Shown: in pieces, positions 1-8,630 of the stretch
Position numbering within the stretch: the first letter of the stretch is position 1
Layout of the letters: each line of letters starts with the position of its first letter
Source: Lunatibacter salilacus
Lineage (GTDB): Bacteria > Bacteroidota > Bacteroidia > Cytophagales > Cyclobacteriaceae
Direction: 5' to 3'
DNA length: 64,000 bases
NCBI RefSeq assembly: GCF_009797935.1
Contig: NZ_VOLC01000027.1
Location: forward strand, 1-64,000
Notes under the pieces: model-generated
What the model was told of the DNA's origin: nothing
Seen by the model: the letters and a program-made list of their open reading frames with translations, nothing else
Databases searched by the model: none
Program-made: the position numbers and the translations under genes

Positions 1-1
1 C

Positions 2-448
2 AGCAGCCTGACGGACATGGAAACGGTAAGCAGGGAGGAGATGGTGAAACTTTACTCCATGAGGTGGGGGGTGGAAGAAGGAATCAAGAACCTCAAGCCA
101 AAGATGAAACTTGGACACTTCGGTTCCAGAAAGCCGGGGGGAATATATCAGGAATTCCACGCCCATATCTTTGTCATGAATCTGGTGGCTCTTACAGGGT
201 TGGCCGCCGTTGAACAGATTGAAAAAAAGACAGAGCACAGAAAAAGGGATTATAAGTATAATTGGCAAAATGCCTTCCGGTTTGTACGGGACGCCATTGT
301 AAAAATGTTCAGCAAAGATAAACTCGGTAACCTGCTCGAAGAGCTCGTAACCCTAGTAAGCAGCTCAATTACCGCCATTCGACCCGGCAGAAAATTTTCC
401 AGGGTCGGATTGGGCAGGAAGAATCCGACGAACCCCAATTACAAATAA
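2..448 (+). CDS. IS4-family transposase, C-terminal part (cut by window edge)
   Basis: The reading frame is open to the left edge, so the N-terminal part lies outside the window; the ATG at 17 is internal. Residues YSMRWGVEEGIKNLK fit the Y-(2)-R-(3)-E-(6)-K signature of IS4-type DDE transposases, which carries the third catalytic acidic residue. The protein ends in a basic, helix-rich tail. In the family this enzyme cuts and pastes its own insertion sequence. I could not see a terminal inverted repeat to the right of the stop codon, so the element's end is not placed, and I cannot tell if the missing 5' part is intact. Confidence 0.85.
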   Translation, partial: SSLTDMETVSREEMVKLYSMRWGVEEGIKNLKPKMKLGHFGSRKPGGIYQEFHAHIFVMNLVALTGLAAVEQIEKKTEHRKRDYKYNWQNAFRFVRDAIVKMFSKDKLGNLLEELVTLVSSSITAIRPGRKFSRVGLGRKNPTNPNYK

Positions 449-626
449 AAAAAAGCAAAAGCCGGGGAACCGGAAAAAATTCTACATATCGCCGCAAAAA
501 CAGACTTCTAAAAAAGTAGAGGATGAATGATCCATGCCCAATCTCAAGGATCAATCGGCTACCTTACAAAATATCGGTCAGACGAGGAGACAAAACCAAC
601 AAAAATCGACTAACTTAATACCATTG
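449..626. other. Non-coding stretch right of the IS4-type transposase
   Basis: AT-rich sequence that probably holds the right end of the insertion sequence and the junction to the next repeat. No convincing gene, terminator or inverted repeat end was recognised. Short open frames here have no family resemblance. Confidence 0.4.
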
Positions 627-742
627 AGTATCCACTACACCCTACTATTTCTAATCTATTTGGAGTACGTAATCCGTTTCCTGCCATTTGCAATGGCATA
701 CGAAAGAATTTATTAGTAAACACATAACAGACATTTTGAATA
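627..742 (+). repeat. Repeat flanking the 5' side of RAYT locus 1, with REP-like hairpin
   Basis: About 115 bp closely repeated at 3144-3260. It contains a perfect 7-bp stem, TGCCATT-tgc-AATGGCA (682-698), preceded by the box AATCCGTTT (671-679). The same box and the same TTTGCAA apex recur near 50.4 kb. A short hairpin with a conserved flanking box beside a Y1-type transposase gene is the usual arrangement of REP elements and their RAYT genes (family knowledge); the assignment is inferred. Confidence 0.75.
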
Positions 743-845
743 CTTTCTTATTGAGATTTGAAGACGGCTCCAAAAAAACCATTCCTTCCATTTATAGACA
801 TCTATATTCATTTGTAATTTCCGTGCGGATAAACTATTTTCAGCT

Positions 846-1477
846 ATGGGAGAGGCTTACCAAATACGAGATCAGGAAATGCCCTATTTTTTAACCTTCC
901 AAGTGGTGGGATGGGCAGATGTGTTTTCAAGAAAGCTGTATAGGGACTGTATCTTGGAAGATCTAACTTATTGTAGAAAGGAGAAGGGACTTTTTCTCTT
1001 TGGTTATGTTATCATGACCAATCACCTTCACTTGGTTGTTCAACAAAAAGATGGAAAATTGTCAGGTTGGGTACGTGATTTTAAGAAGTTTACAGCAAGA
1101 AATTGCTCAAAATGATACTGGAAAATCCGCAGGAAAGCAGAAAGGAATGGTTAAAGATGATTTTTGCTTATCATGCTAAATTAAACAAAAGAGCCGGTGA
1201 CATGCAATTTTGGACACATGAAATCGAGCATGAGAAAATCGTCCCACGCTGGGATGATTATTTTCGCGAGATTCAATCTGGCCTTAAAAATCAATTATTA
1301 TCAGATTAAAACCATGCGATTGAACTTTATCGAACCGAAATGATTGAAAGTAGAATGAAATATATTCATGAGAATCCGGTAAAGGCAGGAATAGTGGAAA
1401 AACCTGAAGACTATATGTGTTCGAGCGCAAGGAATTATGCTGGGTTAGAAGGTTTGATAGAGGTCGATTATTGGTAA
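846..1477 (+). pseudogene. REP-associated tyrosine transposase (Y1/IS200-like), frameshifted and interrupted
   Basis: The N-terminal frame (846-1115) holds the HUH metal-binding motif NHLHLVV of Y1 single-strand transposases. Near 1100 one base is missing, so the frame moves to the one running from 1103 (LENPQESRKEWLKM). That frame continues to QFWTHE at 1205-1222, is interrupted by an 87-bp repeat (1223-1309) carrying an in-frame TAA, and resumes with NHAIELYRTEMIE and YIHENPVKAGIVEKPEDY to a stop at 1477. Removing the repeat and restoring one base gives a continuous protein of about 180 residues, usual for RAYT proteins, which mobilise REP hairpins. The gene is dead by two independent lesions. 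REP-like hairpins lie on both sides. The start at 846 fits family N-termini (MGEAYQIRD). Confidence 0.9.
1223..1309 (+). repeat. R1 repeat, copy A, inserted in the transposase gene
   Basis: 87 bp that interrupt the RAYT frame between codons for ...FWTHE and NHAIELY.... Its sequence matches copies at 3503-3612, 37047-37135 and 48620-48707: all begin with AAATCGAGCA (the A-rich start overlaps the target), share GGGATGATTAT...GCGAGATTC in the middle, and end in an A/T-rich CAATTAT tail. Length is a multiple of three here but it brings a TAA stop at 1307. No open frame or strong hairpin of its own. Confidence 0.85.
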
Positions 1478-1487
1478 TTCCGTCCAT

Positions 1488-1538
1488 TTCCAATTGCAAA
1501 TTGGAATTAATAGAAGGGTGTAGTTGCAAACAACACCC
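1488..1538 (+). repeat. Two REP-like hairpins at the 3' side of RAYT locus 1
   Basis: First hairpin: TTCCAATT-gca-AATTGGAA (1488-1506), a perfect 8-bp stem whose apex, read on the minus strand, is again TTTGCAA. Second: GGGTGTAGTT-gca-AACAACACCC (1516-1538), one A/A mismatch. Together with the hairpin at 682-698, which has the opposite apex orientation, they flank the transposase remnant in the inverted way known for REP/RAYT loci. Confidence 0.7.
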
Positions 1539-1561
1539 AGCCTGGGGATATTGTCAAATAA

Positions 1562-2299
1562 TCACTTGAATATTCTGTACTCATATCCGATGGTATAAGC
1601 CAAATATTGACCATGGTATTTGTGGAGACTTGCGTCAAATGTTTCCCCTTCGTAGACAACTTCATGAAAATTTCTTGTTACCAATGGGCTACTAGGATTA
1701 ATCCCCCACATAATGTCCACAGAAATTCTTCCTCTTGAATTCAATTTATAAAATACGCCAACTTCCGGTCTTAAAAAGACACTGAATCTTCTGCTGACAC
1801 TTTCATTGCCATAAATATAAATATCCGTAATAGGAAGTTTATCGCCAACCCGGATGACTCCTCCGAATTCGTCCCCGGCATATTCATAATTGTCAAAACT
1901 GGTATAGTTCACTGGTACGGATAATGAAGCCTGGAACCCAAATCTACTGTCTGATAGAGGGAAATCTTTCCTTATTGTAGGAACGATTGACCAAAATGCC
2001 AGGGTCGGACCGTTTCCTTTGGCTATTTTTCTTTCCGGTTGAAAAACATTAAGTTCTGCAGTTGACCGGCTGAATCCAGCCTCCATCCCGATATATAGAT
2101 GTTCCAAAATCTCCTGTCTGGCGTACAGATTATAATTCCACAAACGTGTACTTCTCGATTGTAGAACGGCAAGTGAACCTGAATTCTCCCAATCGGTAAT
2201 AAATCCGCCTACCCTTGCCCCAACATATATATCCTGGCTCAAGGTTATTGATGCCGAGGTTAAAAAAAGAACGAACGCAGAAATAATGTTTTTCATCAT
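1562..2299 (-). CDS. Outer-membrane beta-barrel-like protein
   Basis: 245 residues starting MMKNIISAFVLFLTSAS with a cleavable signal peptide ending near SLSQ, so it is exported. The mature part alternates polar and aromatic residues in strand-like blocks and ends in an aromatic residue context (YTIGYEYRIFK) typical of outer-membrane barrels. No family name can be given. The start codon lies 4 nt after the stop of the upstream gene at 2304, so the two were probably one transcript; the upstream gene has lost its own 5' end, so expression today is doubtful. The gene is framed by the two RAYT remnants. Function unknown. Confidence 0.75.
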   Translation of the reverse strand: MMKNIISAFVLFLTSASITLSQDIYVGARVGGFITDWENSGSLAVLQSRSTRLWNYNLYARQEILEHLYIGMEAGFSRSTAELNVFQPERKIAKGNGPTLAFWSIVPTIRKDFPLSDSRFGFQASLSVPVNYTSFDNYEYAGDEFGGVIRVGDKLPITDIYIYGNESVSRRFSVFLRPEVGVFYKLNSRGRISVDIMWGINPSSPLVTRNFHEVVYEGETFDASLHKYHGQYLAYTIGYEYRIFK

Positions 2300-2303
2300 T
2301 CTT

Positions 2304-3152
2304 TTAATAGCCTTTGGATATTCTTCTCAAATTAAAACTCCAAGCAATTGAGCCGTCTGAAGCAGAACCATGGTTTCCTCCAATTTCTACGTAATACTGT
2401 GTGTTTAAGAAAAATTTACTTAAACTTCTGTTGGCTTCATAGTAAGTAGGTTTAAGATGATTTGTTAGCGCATTCGCATAACTGTTCCCTGATTTAAATC
2501 CTATATTGTTTTTTCTGCTTACATACTCGTAATTATAGTAAATATACATGGTAGTAGGCTCGCTGTTCCAGGTGAGGGGTGAACCACTGGGCCTCCGCAT
2601 ATGCTTTGCTTCAGAAAACAACCTAAAATAGACTCCTACACTTTGATAAACATGTTTGGCCTCCAGTCTATATGTGAAATTGCTTCCATTGGAAGTAGTC
2701 CCCTCAACATTCTGTTTGGAATCATTGTTGTTGTCACATTTATCCCAACCACATCCTGAAGAAATAGTAGGTGCATATGGATCGTAATTTAAAATTCTGC
2801 CATTTACTGAAGATTTTTCAACTGTAGATTCTGCATTTGCCAAAACAAGATCCAAAACATCCTCCTCAAAACTAAAAATCTTAACGGCGGAATCCTCGAA
2901 ATTATTATTTAAAATATCTTCTTTTAAACCAAGGTTGTCGGTAACTACGACAACGCCTCTGTTAAAATCCAGGTGGTAGAGATTTTCACCAATCATCAAC
3001 ATCCCGTTTTCATCCAAAATATCCAGGAGGACAGTCCCTTCCAAATCTTCCAAAAAACGTTTTGTTTCATCCGTAACTCTTTTGTTTGGATCAGATGATG
3101 AAATAACGTAATCCAGATTTTTGCCGAGGCCCCGACTGGGTGTAGTATCCAC
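2304..3152 (-). CDS. Hypothetical protein with 5' end replaced by a repeat
   Basis: The longest frame has 282 codons but its only start (GTG at 3152) and first residues come from the repeat at 3138-3260. The gene-specific sequence begins around GKNLDYVISSSDP, without a signal peptide, although the C-terminal half (strand-rich, many Tyr and Asn, two Cys in SGCGWDKCDNN) looks like a secreted or surface protein and its partner downstream is exported. I infer that a leader of perhaps 20-40 residues has been lost by insertion of the repeat, which makes this a 5'-truncated gene. The family is not recognised. A frame with 4 nt spacing to the outer-membrane gene at 2299 suggests they belonged together. 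Confidence 0.6.
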   Translation of the reverse strand: MDTTPSRGLGKNLDYVISSSDPNKRVTDETKRFLEDLEGTVLLDILDENGMLMIGENLYHLDFNRGVVVVTDNLGLKEDILNNNFEDSAVKIFSFEEDVLDLVLANAESTVEKSSVNGRILNYDPYAPTISSGCGWDKCDNNNDSKQNVEGTTSNGSNFTYRLEAKHVYQSVGVYFRLFSEAKHMRRPSGSPLTWNSEPTTMYIYYNYEYVSRKNNIGFKSGNSYANALTNHLKPTYYEANRSLSKFFLNTQYYVEIGGNHGSASDGSIAWSFNLRRISKGY

Positions 3153-3260
3153 TACACCCTACTATTTCTTACCTACTTGTAGGACGTAATCCGTTTCCTG
3201 CCATTTGCAATGGCTTACGAAAGAATTTATTAGTAAACACATATCGGCCATTTTGAACAC
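3138..3260. repeat. Repeat flanking RAYT locus 2, with two hairpins
   Basis: 3144-3260 repeats 627-742. At its left edge lies a perfect 9-bp stem, GGGTGTAGT-atcc-ACTACACCC (3138-3159), and at 3199-3214 the REP-like GCCATTtgcAATGGC with the box AATCCGTTT-like sequence in front. It borders the truncated gene at 3152. Confidence 0.75.
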
Positions 3261-3423
3261 TCTGTGGAAAAGTGAAAAGTGAATAGTGAAAAGTTGTTGA
3301 TGCCTAAAAAGTATTGACCGTTTAACTGGTACATTTGACCCCTTCCTCAGTAACTGAGAACAAACAGGCACAGCTGGAAGGGCAAATACGGGAATATCAT
3401 CCGTTGGGTTAAAAATCAGTTAA

Positions 3424-3448
3424 GGTGTAGTTGCAAACTCATACACCC
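3424..3448 (+). repeat. REP-like imperfect hairpin
   Basis: GGTGTAGTT-gca-AACTCATACACC is a relative of the hairpin at 1516-1538, here directly in front of the second transposase remnant instead of behind it. The stretch 3261-3423 to its left holds a GTGAAAAGTG-like simple repeat and no gene. Confidence 0.5.
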
Positions 3449-3454
3449 GGGCGG

Positions 3455-3657
3455 GGCAGGAATTGTGGAAAAACCTGAAGACTATATGTGTTCGAGCGCA
3501 AAAAATCGAGCATGACGAGATATTTACACAATGAGATGATTATAGTAGCGAGATTCCACCCCGATAAACCGGGGCAAGTTATGACCATTAAAAGACAATT
3601 ATAATCATATGACATTACGCTGGGTTAGAAGGTTTGATAGCCGTCGATTATTGGTAA
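3455..3657 (+). pseudogene. REP-associated transposase remnant 2 (3' end only)
   Basis: 3455-3502 and 3613-3657 match the last codons of the transposase at 846-1477 (KAGIVEKPEDYMCSSA and ... YAGLEGLI-like ... DYW). The N-terminal four fifths, including the HUH motif, are gone. The remaining piece is split by an R1 copy (3503-3612). Compared with the intact target at 1405-1477 the insertion replaces about three bases. Confidence 0.85.
3503..3612 (+). repeat. R1 repeat, copy B, inserted in the second transposase remnant
   Basis: Starts AAATCGAGCATGACG like the other copies and ends in the CAATTATAA tail; the central part is longer than in the other copies, with an additional CCCCGATAAACCGGGG hairpin segment near 3559-3574. 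The matching uninterrupted sequence is present in this window at 1420-1445, so the insertion point can be read directly. Confidence 0.85.
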
Positions 3658-4146
3658 TTCCGTCCATTTCCAATTGCAAATAGGAACTAATAGAAGGGTA
3701 GGACGAGCCGTTAATAAACAGTCCTGAGGACTGTTTTAGGCTTGGGCCGGGTTGTAGGGATGGCAAGCACCCAGCCGGGGAATAGTCGGTTCCGAGACGA
3801 AACGCTGTATCAACCGCGGAGGGGTTTTGGTGGAAAGGGCTGGGCTGTAATTAAGGGCTTTGGCGGCCAAAACGCAAACTAAACGCTATTTCTCAATCCC
3901 CCGGGTTGAAACCCGGGGCTATTAAGTCGGCCATCCCTACGGGATTTTGGATTTGTTTGAACGATCACTTTGTGATTCCTCTTCGGTATCACAAAGATAA
4001 AAATTTTCTCAAAACCCTTGTTTCAAAAGATAGTACCTACACCCAGCCGGGGTTGAAAGTGAAAAGTGGTGGGTGACGAGTTATTAGGTTGACTCGTCTC
4101 CAGTCTCAAACAGGTGAGGGGTTGATAGGATTATGGGTAGATAGAC
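3658..4146. repeat. Gene-free stretch with four hairpins
   Basis: Holds an imperfect REP-like stem (3668-3686), CAGTCC-tga-GGACTG (3719-3733), a very strong CCCCGGGTT-ga-AACCCGGGG (3899-3918) and CTTTGTGAT...ATCACAAAG (3968-3996, perfect 9-bp arms). No gene is visible. The density of palindromes and the lack of coding suggest stacked small repeat elements rather than one regulator site. Confidence 0.6.
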
Positions 4147-4386
4147 TTGTCCCATCTAAGCGTGAGTAAGACCGATGGAAAAGCTGTGTTAAAAGAACCT
4201 GTAAATCTAATTATCTATTCGCCTTTAAGTCGATACGGGGGATCTATTTCTGCCGAGCATGGCATAGGAGTACATAAAAAAAAGTATTTGACCTATTCGA
4301 GATCTTCGGAAGAGATAACCTTGATGAAATTACTTAAGTGTACATTAGACCCTACCAACTTATTGAATCCCGGTAAGATATTTTGA
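4147..4386 (+). pseudogene. FAD-linked oxidase (GlcD/D-lactate dehydrogenase type), C-terminal fragment
   Basis: About 80 codons ending in [16 protein letters not shown] and [12 protein letters not shown], the hallmark C-terminus of the FAD-linked oxidase family that includes glycolate oxidase GlcD and D-lactate dehydrogenases. The FAD-binding N-terminal 380 or so residues are missing; only a TTG could act as start, within a degraded stretch. The left breakpoint lies at the edge of the repeat-rich region, so deletion or insertion there is the likely cause. Non-functional. Confidence 0.85.
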
Positions 4387-4489
4387 CCTATTTTTTTGAA
4401 TTGCAGCGTATTTTTCAATATTCAAGTTATATTTCTGTTATTGTAGTTTAATTTTATCGAAGTCAAAAAACCAATAAACCCAATATACC

Positions 4490-5641
4490 ATGCATCCTGT
4501 TTCCAGATACCTTGCGAAAATTACCAGTTTTCTTGTTCTAGTTGTATTGATGAGTTTTTCAAATCTGACAGAAAATGATCTGCTCAATGATCCCAAACCC
4601 GAAAATATAGTAAAATCTTCCAGGTATCTCTATGTTGCTGTACCCGGTATCCGAAATTATTTGGGGTATGGGGGACATGGGCTGTTGGTATTTGATATGG
4701 ACAACAACCATGACTTTGTAAAGCGGATTCCTACACAGGGATTTATGGCCAGTGGCAAGCCATCCAATGTAAAAGGTATTGCCGTAAGTGTATCCTTAAA
4801 CAGTATTTTTATAAGCACCTTGGAAGGTTTGCAACGCATGGATTTAGCTACCGAAAAGGTGGTATGGGAGCGGGCCTATGAGGGTGGTGCGGACCGGATG
4901 TCCATTACGCCAGACGGTAAAACGATGTATATGCCGTCGTTGGAAAAAGATTTTTGGAATGTAATCGACTGCGAGACGGGAGATGTAATCAAGAAAATAG
5001 ATGTAGTGGAACGGGCCCACAACACCATAATCGGACTTTCCGGAATGCATGCCTATATGGCGGACATTTCCTCACCCCTATTGCATGTTGCCGAAACTGA
5101 ATCACACACAGTGGTCAAAACAATCGGTCCCTTTTCACATGGAATCCGCCCATTTACAGTAAACAGCTCCGAGACGCTGGTCTATGTCAATGTCAACGAG
5201 TTGTTGGGATTTGAAGTAGGGGACTTAAATTCTGGAGAAGTTTTAGCCAAGGTAGTTGTAGAGGGGTGGGACAAGGGGCCCGTTCGACGGCATGGCAATC
5301 CTGCCCATGGAATAGGCCTTACTCCGGATGAAAAGGAAATCTGGCTTTGTGATGGCCACAATATGCGCCTGCATGTTTTCCAGGCAGATCCTCCTTATCA
5401 GCAACTTACTACAATTCCCCTTCAGGATATGCCGGGATGGATTACGTTTAGTTTGGACGGTAAATATGCTTATCCATCAAGTGGGGAAGTTATTGATGTT
5501 GAAACACGGGAGATTATTACGCTACTTAAAGATGAACACCATAATTATGTTGCCAGTGAGAAAATGATTGAAGTCCATGTGGAAGACGGCAAAATTATCC
5601 GGGCTGGGGATCAGTTTGGGTTGGGGAGGAAGAAGTATTAA
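4490..5641 (+). CDS. Exported YVTN/beta-propeller repeat protein
   Basis: 383 residues. An N-terminal hydrophobic segment (about residues 10-24, ITSFLVLVVLMSFS) is a signal peptide or anchor. The rest repeats blades such as RYLYVAVPGIRNYLG, DRMSITPDGKTMYMP and HGIGLTPDEKEIWLC, the pattern of YVTN/YncE-like seven-bladed propellers (SxDGKxxYV). Such proteins are periplasmic or surface binding modules; no catalytic residues stand out and the ligand is unknown. It stands alone, convergent with surE, separated by a long stem that may end both transcripts. Confidence 0.75.
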   Translation: MHPVSRYLAKITSFLVLVVLMSFSNLTENDLLNDPKPENIVKSSRYLYVAVPGIRNYLGYGGHGLLVFDMDNNHDFVKRIPTQGFMASGKPSNVKGIAVSVSLNSIFISTLEGLQRMDLATEKVVWERAYEGGADRMSITPDGKTMYMPSLEKDFWNVIDCETGDVIKKIDVVERAHNTIIGLSGMHAYMADISSPLLHVAETESHTVVKTIGPFSHGIRPFTVNSSETLVYVNVNELLGFEVGDLNSGEVLAKVVVEGWDKGPVRRHGNPAHGIGLTPDEKEIWLCDGHNMRLHVFQADPPYQQLTTIPLQDMPGWITFSLDGKYAYPSSGEVIDVETREIITLLKDEHHNYVASEKMIEVHVEDGKIIRAGDQFGLGRKKY

Positions 5642-5654
5642 ATTACGAATCTGG

Positions 5655-5707
5655 AATTACGAATTACGGCTGATACTCCCGTAATTTTTCATTCGTAATT
5701 CGTAATT
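5655..5707. terminator. Inverted repeat between convergent genes
   Basis: AATTACGAATTACG (5655-5668) pairs with CGTAATTCGTAATT (5694-5707) around a 25-nt loop. It sits between the stop codons of the propeller gene and surE and could end transcription on both strands; the flanking T/A runs are short. AATTACGAATT-type sequence is a frequent intergenic filler, so it may also be a repeat. Confidence 0.45.
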
Positions 5708-5716
5708 TTTTCAAAC

Positions 5717-6505
5717 CTACAAATTCTTTATACTCTCCCAATCCCAATCGTCATTCAACTGGGCGATGGCGTGGTGAGCGGTCATATCAAACTCACACGG
5801 AACCACCGAAACATAGTTGTTCGCTATTGCCCACTCATCGTTGTCCTCTCCTTTGTCAAAATTGACGAAATTACCAGCAAGCCAAAAATACTTTCTTCCA
5901 TTGGGGTCATACCGGACATCGAAATCCTCCTGCCATTTGGCTCTGGCCTGTCGACAGATTTTGATTCCCTTTATTGCTTCGTTTCTTTTGGGTGGAAAAT
6001 TCACATTCAAGGCCACTCCCTTTGGCATTCCTTTTTCCAATACCTGTCTGGAGATTTCTTTTACATAACTTTCTACATGAGAAAATTCAGCTTTGGAGCT
6101 ATAATCGCACAAACTAAAACCTATGGAGGGGAAACCTTCTATCGCACCTTCAATAGCTGCGGACATGGTTCCAGAATATAGCACACTGATCGAGGTATTA
6201 CTGCCATGGTTTATACCGCTAACTATCAAATCAGGTTTGCGGTCCTTTAATACATAATGCTTGGCCAATTTGACACAATCAGCCGGCGTGCCGCTGGATT
6301 TGAACGAGACCACATCTTTAAAAATCTCCTCCTCGTAAAGCCGAAGGGTGTTTCCAATGGTGATGGCATGACCCATTCCTGATTGGGGGCTATCCGGTGC
6401 TACTACAATGACCTCACCTAGGTCTTTCATGATATCTACTAGTACTCTGATCCCCCGGGAAGTGATCCCGTCATCATTGGAAACCAATATAAGTGGTTTT
6501 GACAT
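5717..6505 (-). CDS. surE: 5'/3'-nucleotidase SurE
   Basis: SurE hydrolyses nucleoside 5'- and 3'-monophosphates (and short polyphosphates in some species) in the cytoplasm with a divalent metal. The sequence begins LILVSNDDGITSRGIR, with the metal-binding Asp11-Asp12 of the NDDG motif, continues with SGTPADCVK and with SGINHGSNTSISVLYSGTMSAA, the conserved substrate loop. Length 262 is normal. ATG at 6505 directly follows the stop of the upstream hypothetical gene, so translation may be coupled. Genes surE and ribBA are neighbours on this strand but separated by 800 bp. Identification is certain from motifs. Confidence 0.97.
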   Translation of the reverse strand: MSKPLILVSNDDGITSRGIRVLVDIMKDLGEVIVVAPDSPQSGMGHAITIGNTLRLYEEEIFKDVVSFKSSGTPADCVKLAKHYVLKDRKPDLIVSGINHGSNTSISVLYSGTMSAAIEGAIEGFPSIGFSLCDYSSKAEFSHVESYVKEISRQVLEKGMPKGVALNVNFPPKRNEAIKGIKICRQARAKWQEDFDVRYDPNGRKYFWLAGNFVNFDKGEDNDEWAIANNYVSVVPCEFDMTAHHAIAQLNDDWDWESIKNL

Positions 6506-7156
6506 TTAAGATTCTTGTTGTTTTAACTGATTGTAATAAGAAGTAATCCGGAGCAAATCACCTCTTTTATCGTGGGATAACCTATTTTTCCGCATAAACA
6601 ATCTTACCTCCGAGGATTTATCATCCATGATTTCAAACAATTCACGCTTCTTTTGCCCGTACTTGAATATTTCCTGATTTTCCAAAAAATAAAAGTCAAA
6701 AGCCAATCGGCTAAACCCCATCATAGGCGGTCCCCACATCGGTCCCATATACATGCCCCGCATCATACCCATGTTATTCATCCCTCTATTGTCTACGGTT
6801 ATGAATTCCCGACAGAGCAATGTGACACCTTCGCCTTCGACGAGCAACTCAAAAAACATAGGCACTTTATAATCGGAAGTAGCTGCATACGGGAGACTAT
6901 AAAAGACCCTGATTCCACCATAATATTCGTCAAAGATTTCAAAATAATTGATGGATACGGCGTTTAGCGTAGTGAGGGATTCGTCCTGCAACTTGACAAC
7001 GTTGTTTTCCAAATCATACATTACCTTGCCCGTAAGTACTTCGCCGGTTGAAAGAAATACTTTTCCATTATGCCATATTTGGGAAGGGAATTCCTGAGCT
7101 TTAACCGAAGAAATGATTACGATACTTAATATTAGGAATATAATCGACTTTTTCAT
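6506..7156 (-). CDS. Exported hypothetical protein
   Basis: Starting from the ATG at 7156 (MKKSIIFLILSIVIISSVKAQ) the protein has a clean signal peptide and about 195 mature residues; an upstream ATG at 7183 would add nine residues in front of the signal and is less likely. The mature part begins with strand-like LSTGEVLTGKVMYDLENN and contains a Met/Gly-rich stretch around residues 129-147 (NMGMMRGMYMGPMWGPPMMG), odd and of unknown meaning, possibly a metal-binding or flexible loop. The C-terminus is basic and helical. It stops exactly where surE starts. No family recognised. Confidence 0.7.
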   Translation of the reverse strand: MKKSIIFLILSIVIISSVKAQEFPSQIWHNGKVFLSTGEVLTGKVMYDLENNVVKLQDESLTTLNAVSINYFEIFDEYYGGIRVFYSLPYAATSDYKVPMFFELLVEGEGVTLLCREFITVDNRGMNNMGMMRGMYMGPMWGPPMMGFSRLAFDFYFLENQEIFKYGQKKRELFEIMDDKSSEVRLFMRKNRLSHDKRGDLLRITSYYNQLKQQES

Positions 7157-7231
7157 TTCGTTTAAATTTTGGATTCTGTCCAATTATACGGAATTGAATT
7201 TCAAATGTTGGGGTTACAGGGTTTCATCTTG

Positions 7232-7263
7232 GGTTGATAGGTTGATGGGTCGATAGGTCGATA
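7232..7263. repeat. 8-bp tandem repeat, four units
   Basis: Four consecutive units of GGTYGATR (GGTTGATA, GGTTGATG, GGTCGATA, GGTCGATA). It lies between ribBA and the hypothetical gene. A short array like this can change length by slippage. Confidence 0.8.
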
Positions 7264-7309
7264 GGGATTCCATGTCAATTGTTAGAAATATGAGGTCCCA
7301 TCAGAATTT

Positions 7310-8548
7310 TTACAATTTGATTTTATTTGAATTTTTGCTTAGGATGAGGTGGCCCATTTTATCCCGTTTGGTTTGTAAATAAACCTCGTTGTGGGGATTG
7401 GAATCTATTTCCAAAGGCACCGTATCGACAATCTCCAGCCCATACCCCAACAATCCCGCACGCTTTGTGGGGTTATTGGTAATTAACCTGATTTTGGATA
7501 TTTCCAGATCACGAAGGATTTGGGCTCCTACACCATAATCTCTTTTGTCCATCGGAAATCCCAAGGCTAAATTGGCCTGAACCGTATCCATTCCTTCTTC
7601 CTGCAATTTATAGGCCTTTAACTTGTTGACCAACCCAATTCCCCGGCCTTCTTGATTCATATAAAGCACGACTCCTTTTCCCTCCTGTTCTACAAGTTCC
7701 ATAGCTTTATGAAGCTGGGCACCACAATCGCAACGGCAGGAACCAAAAATATCCCCCGTGACGCAGGAAGAGTGAACACGTACCATGATAGGCTCATCTT
7801 TGTCCCATTTGCCCTTGATTAGGGCCATATGGATTTCTTTGGTATTGGTCTGCTCAAAAGCGATAAGTTCGAAATTCCCCCACTGAGTGGGCATGTCCAC
7901 ACCAATTTCCCGTTTTATAAGGGATTCTTTTTGAAGTCTATAGGCAATCAAATCCCGGATAGATATGATTTTTAAATCGAACTTTTTGGCGACTTTGATC
8001 AGATCTGGGAGACGTGCCATGGTGCCGTCTTCATTCATGATCTCCACCAAAACACCTGCTGGCTTTAAACCAACCAATCTGGACAGATCAATAGCTGCTT
8101 CTGTGTGCCCGGTTCTCCGTAATACCCCTCCCCGTTTGGCTTTTAGGGGAAATATATGTCCCGGTTTCCCAAGTTCTGACGGATGAATATCCGGATCAAT
8201 TAACGCCTGTATGGTTTTTGCACGGTCACTTGCCGAAATCCCCGTAGTACAACCGTGTCCGATCAGGTCTACCGATACAGTAAATGGCGTCTCAAATGCC
8301 GCAGTATTGGTATTGACCATCATTTCCAGACCAAGCTCATCACATCGGTCCTCAATCAGAGGTGCACAAATGAGACCGCGACCGTGGGTAGCCATAAAAT
8401 TGATGATTTCAGGAGTCACCTTTTCTGCCGCACAGATAAAATCGCCTTCGTTTTCCCTGTCCTCATCGTCTACCACGATGATCACCTTTCCGTCTTTTAT
8501 GTCAATTAAGGCTTCCTCTATGCTGTTTAGCTTAATATTTTCTTTCAT
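7310..8548 (-). CDS. ribBA: Bifunctional DHBP synthase / GTP cyclohydrolase II
   Basis: Makes both starting pieces of riboflavin: the N-terminal half converts ribulose 5-phosphate to 3,4-dihydroxy-2-butanone 4-phosphate, the C-terminal half opens GTP. Visible are [12 protein letters not shown] with the acidic metal ligands (about residues 28-39) and, after residue 200, the zinc site [18 protein letters not shown] and NQEGRGIGL of GTP cyclohydrolase II. I use the ATG at 8548 since the upstream extension begins with TTG. About 412 residues, normal for the fusion. The 80-bp leader upstream has no room for an FMN riboswitch. It is separated from dnaG by that leader. Confidence 0.97.
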   Translation of the reverse strand: MKENIKLNSIEEALIDIKDGKVIIVVDDEDRENEGDFICAAEKVTPEIINFMATHGRGLICAPLIEDRCDELGLEMMVNTNTAAFETPFTVSVDLIGHGCTTGISASDRAKTIQALIDPDIHPSELGKPGHIFPLKAKRGGVLRRTGHTEAAIDLSRLVGLKPAGVLVEIMNEDGTMARLPDLIKVAKKFDLKIISIRDLIAYRLQKESLIKREIGVDMPTQWGNFELIAFEQTNTKEIHMALIKGKWDKDEPIMVRVHSSCVTGDIFGSCRCDCGAQLHKAMELVEQEGKGVVLYMNQEGRGIGLVNKLKAYKLQEEGMDTVQANLALGFPMDKRDYGVGAQILRDLEISKIRLITNNPTKRAGLLGYGLEIVDTVPLEIDSNPHNEVYLQTKRDKMGHLILSKNSNKIKL

Positions 8549-8630
8549 TTTAACCAATTATCTTTCACTACTATCTTCCTTAACACAAATTAAGTCGAAT
8601 TAAATCTTATTACGGGAAACTTGTTTAAAA

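Noticed and set aside
627-3996. CRISPR array
   Set aside because: The repeats are hairpin elements of unequal spacing, with few copies and no uniform spacers; no cas gene in the window.
8549-8630. FMN riboswitch ahead of ribBA
   Set aside because: The leader between dnaG and ribBA is just 82 bp and lacks the conserved riboswitch segments.
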